A stretch of DNA of 6,515 nt from Bacillota bacterium (GTDB taxonomy: Bacteria > Bacillota > Clostridia > Acetivibrionales > JAKOSZ01). The position numbers were made by a program, and so were the translations under genes. The DNA is taken from contig JAKOSZ010000351.1 in assembly GCA_029776555.1 (NCBI GenBank), positions 1-6,515 on the forward strand, given 5' to 3'. Position 1 is the first letter of the stretch; each line of letters opens with the position of its first letter. Shown piece by piece: positions 6,487-6,515 of this stretch. The notes beneath the pieces are model-generated. The model worked only from the letters and a program-made list of their open reading frames with translations. It was not told the origin of the DNA and did no database searches.

Positions 6487-6515
6487 AGTAAGGCCATTAA
6501 CACAAAAAGCGTGGT

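Noticed and set aside
6487..6515. Start of a further gene after rny
   Set aside because: Only 29 bases are visible, with no clear ribosome binding site or start codon.

Overview
The window carries four tandem genes on the + strand: a 5'-truncated ftsK/spoIIIE-type DNA translocase, a membrane-anchored TPR protein, folD, and rny (ribonuclease Y). RNase Y with a membrane anchor, a coiled coil, KH and HD domains, GGAGG-type ribosome binding sites, consensus sigma-A promoters and heavy use of AGG for arginine point to a Firmicute. A member of the Clostridia of moderate GC content is most likely. This is inferred from gene content and style; no rRNA or other strict taxonomic marker is present.

Layout. 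Bases 1-1679 hold the C-terminal part of the translocase: the end of the linker, the ATPase motor and the gamma winged helix. Three bases later, 1683-3485 encodes a protein with three N-terminal membrane helices and about twelve TPR units, probably translationally coupled to ftsK. The gap 3486-3685 holds a consensus promoter (TTGACA-17-TAAAAT) and a GC-rich hairpin with a short T run, which lies inside the folD leader like an attenuator. folD (3686-4543) is complete with all catalytic residues. The gap 4544-4929 holds a terminator-like hairpin, a second near-perfect sigma-A promoter (TTGACA-17-TACAAT) and a leader of about 260 nt that folds into several local hairpins, including an 11-bp stem capped by a GTGA tetraloop. 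It also contains a possible 12-codon upstream ORF. rny follows to 6486. The last 29 bases (6487-6515) show no recognisable gene.

The most noteworthy region is 4660-4935. The strong Shine-Dalgarno of rny overlaps the only upstream GTG, and the codon at the right distance is ATT. The gene may therefore start at a rare AUU codon, behind a long structured leader. Together with the strong promoter, this suggests that rny expression is controlled after transcription starts. I could not match the leader to any RNA family by eye.

The genes do not form one pathway: chromosome translocation (FtsK), an unknown scaffold (TPR), one-carbon metabolism (FolD) and mRNA decay (RNase Y). ftsK and the TPR gene look like one transcription unit; folD and rny each appear to have their own promoter.
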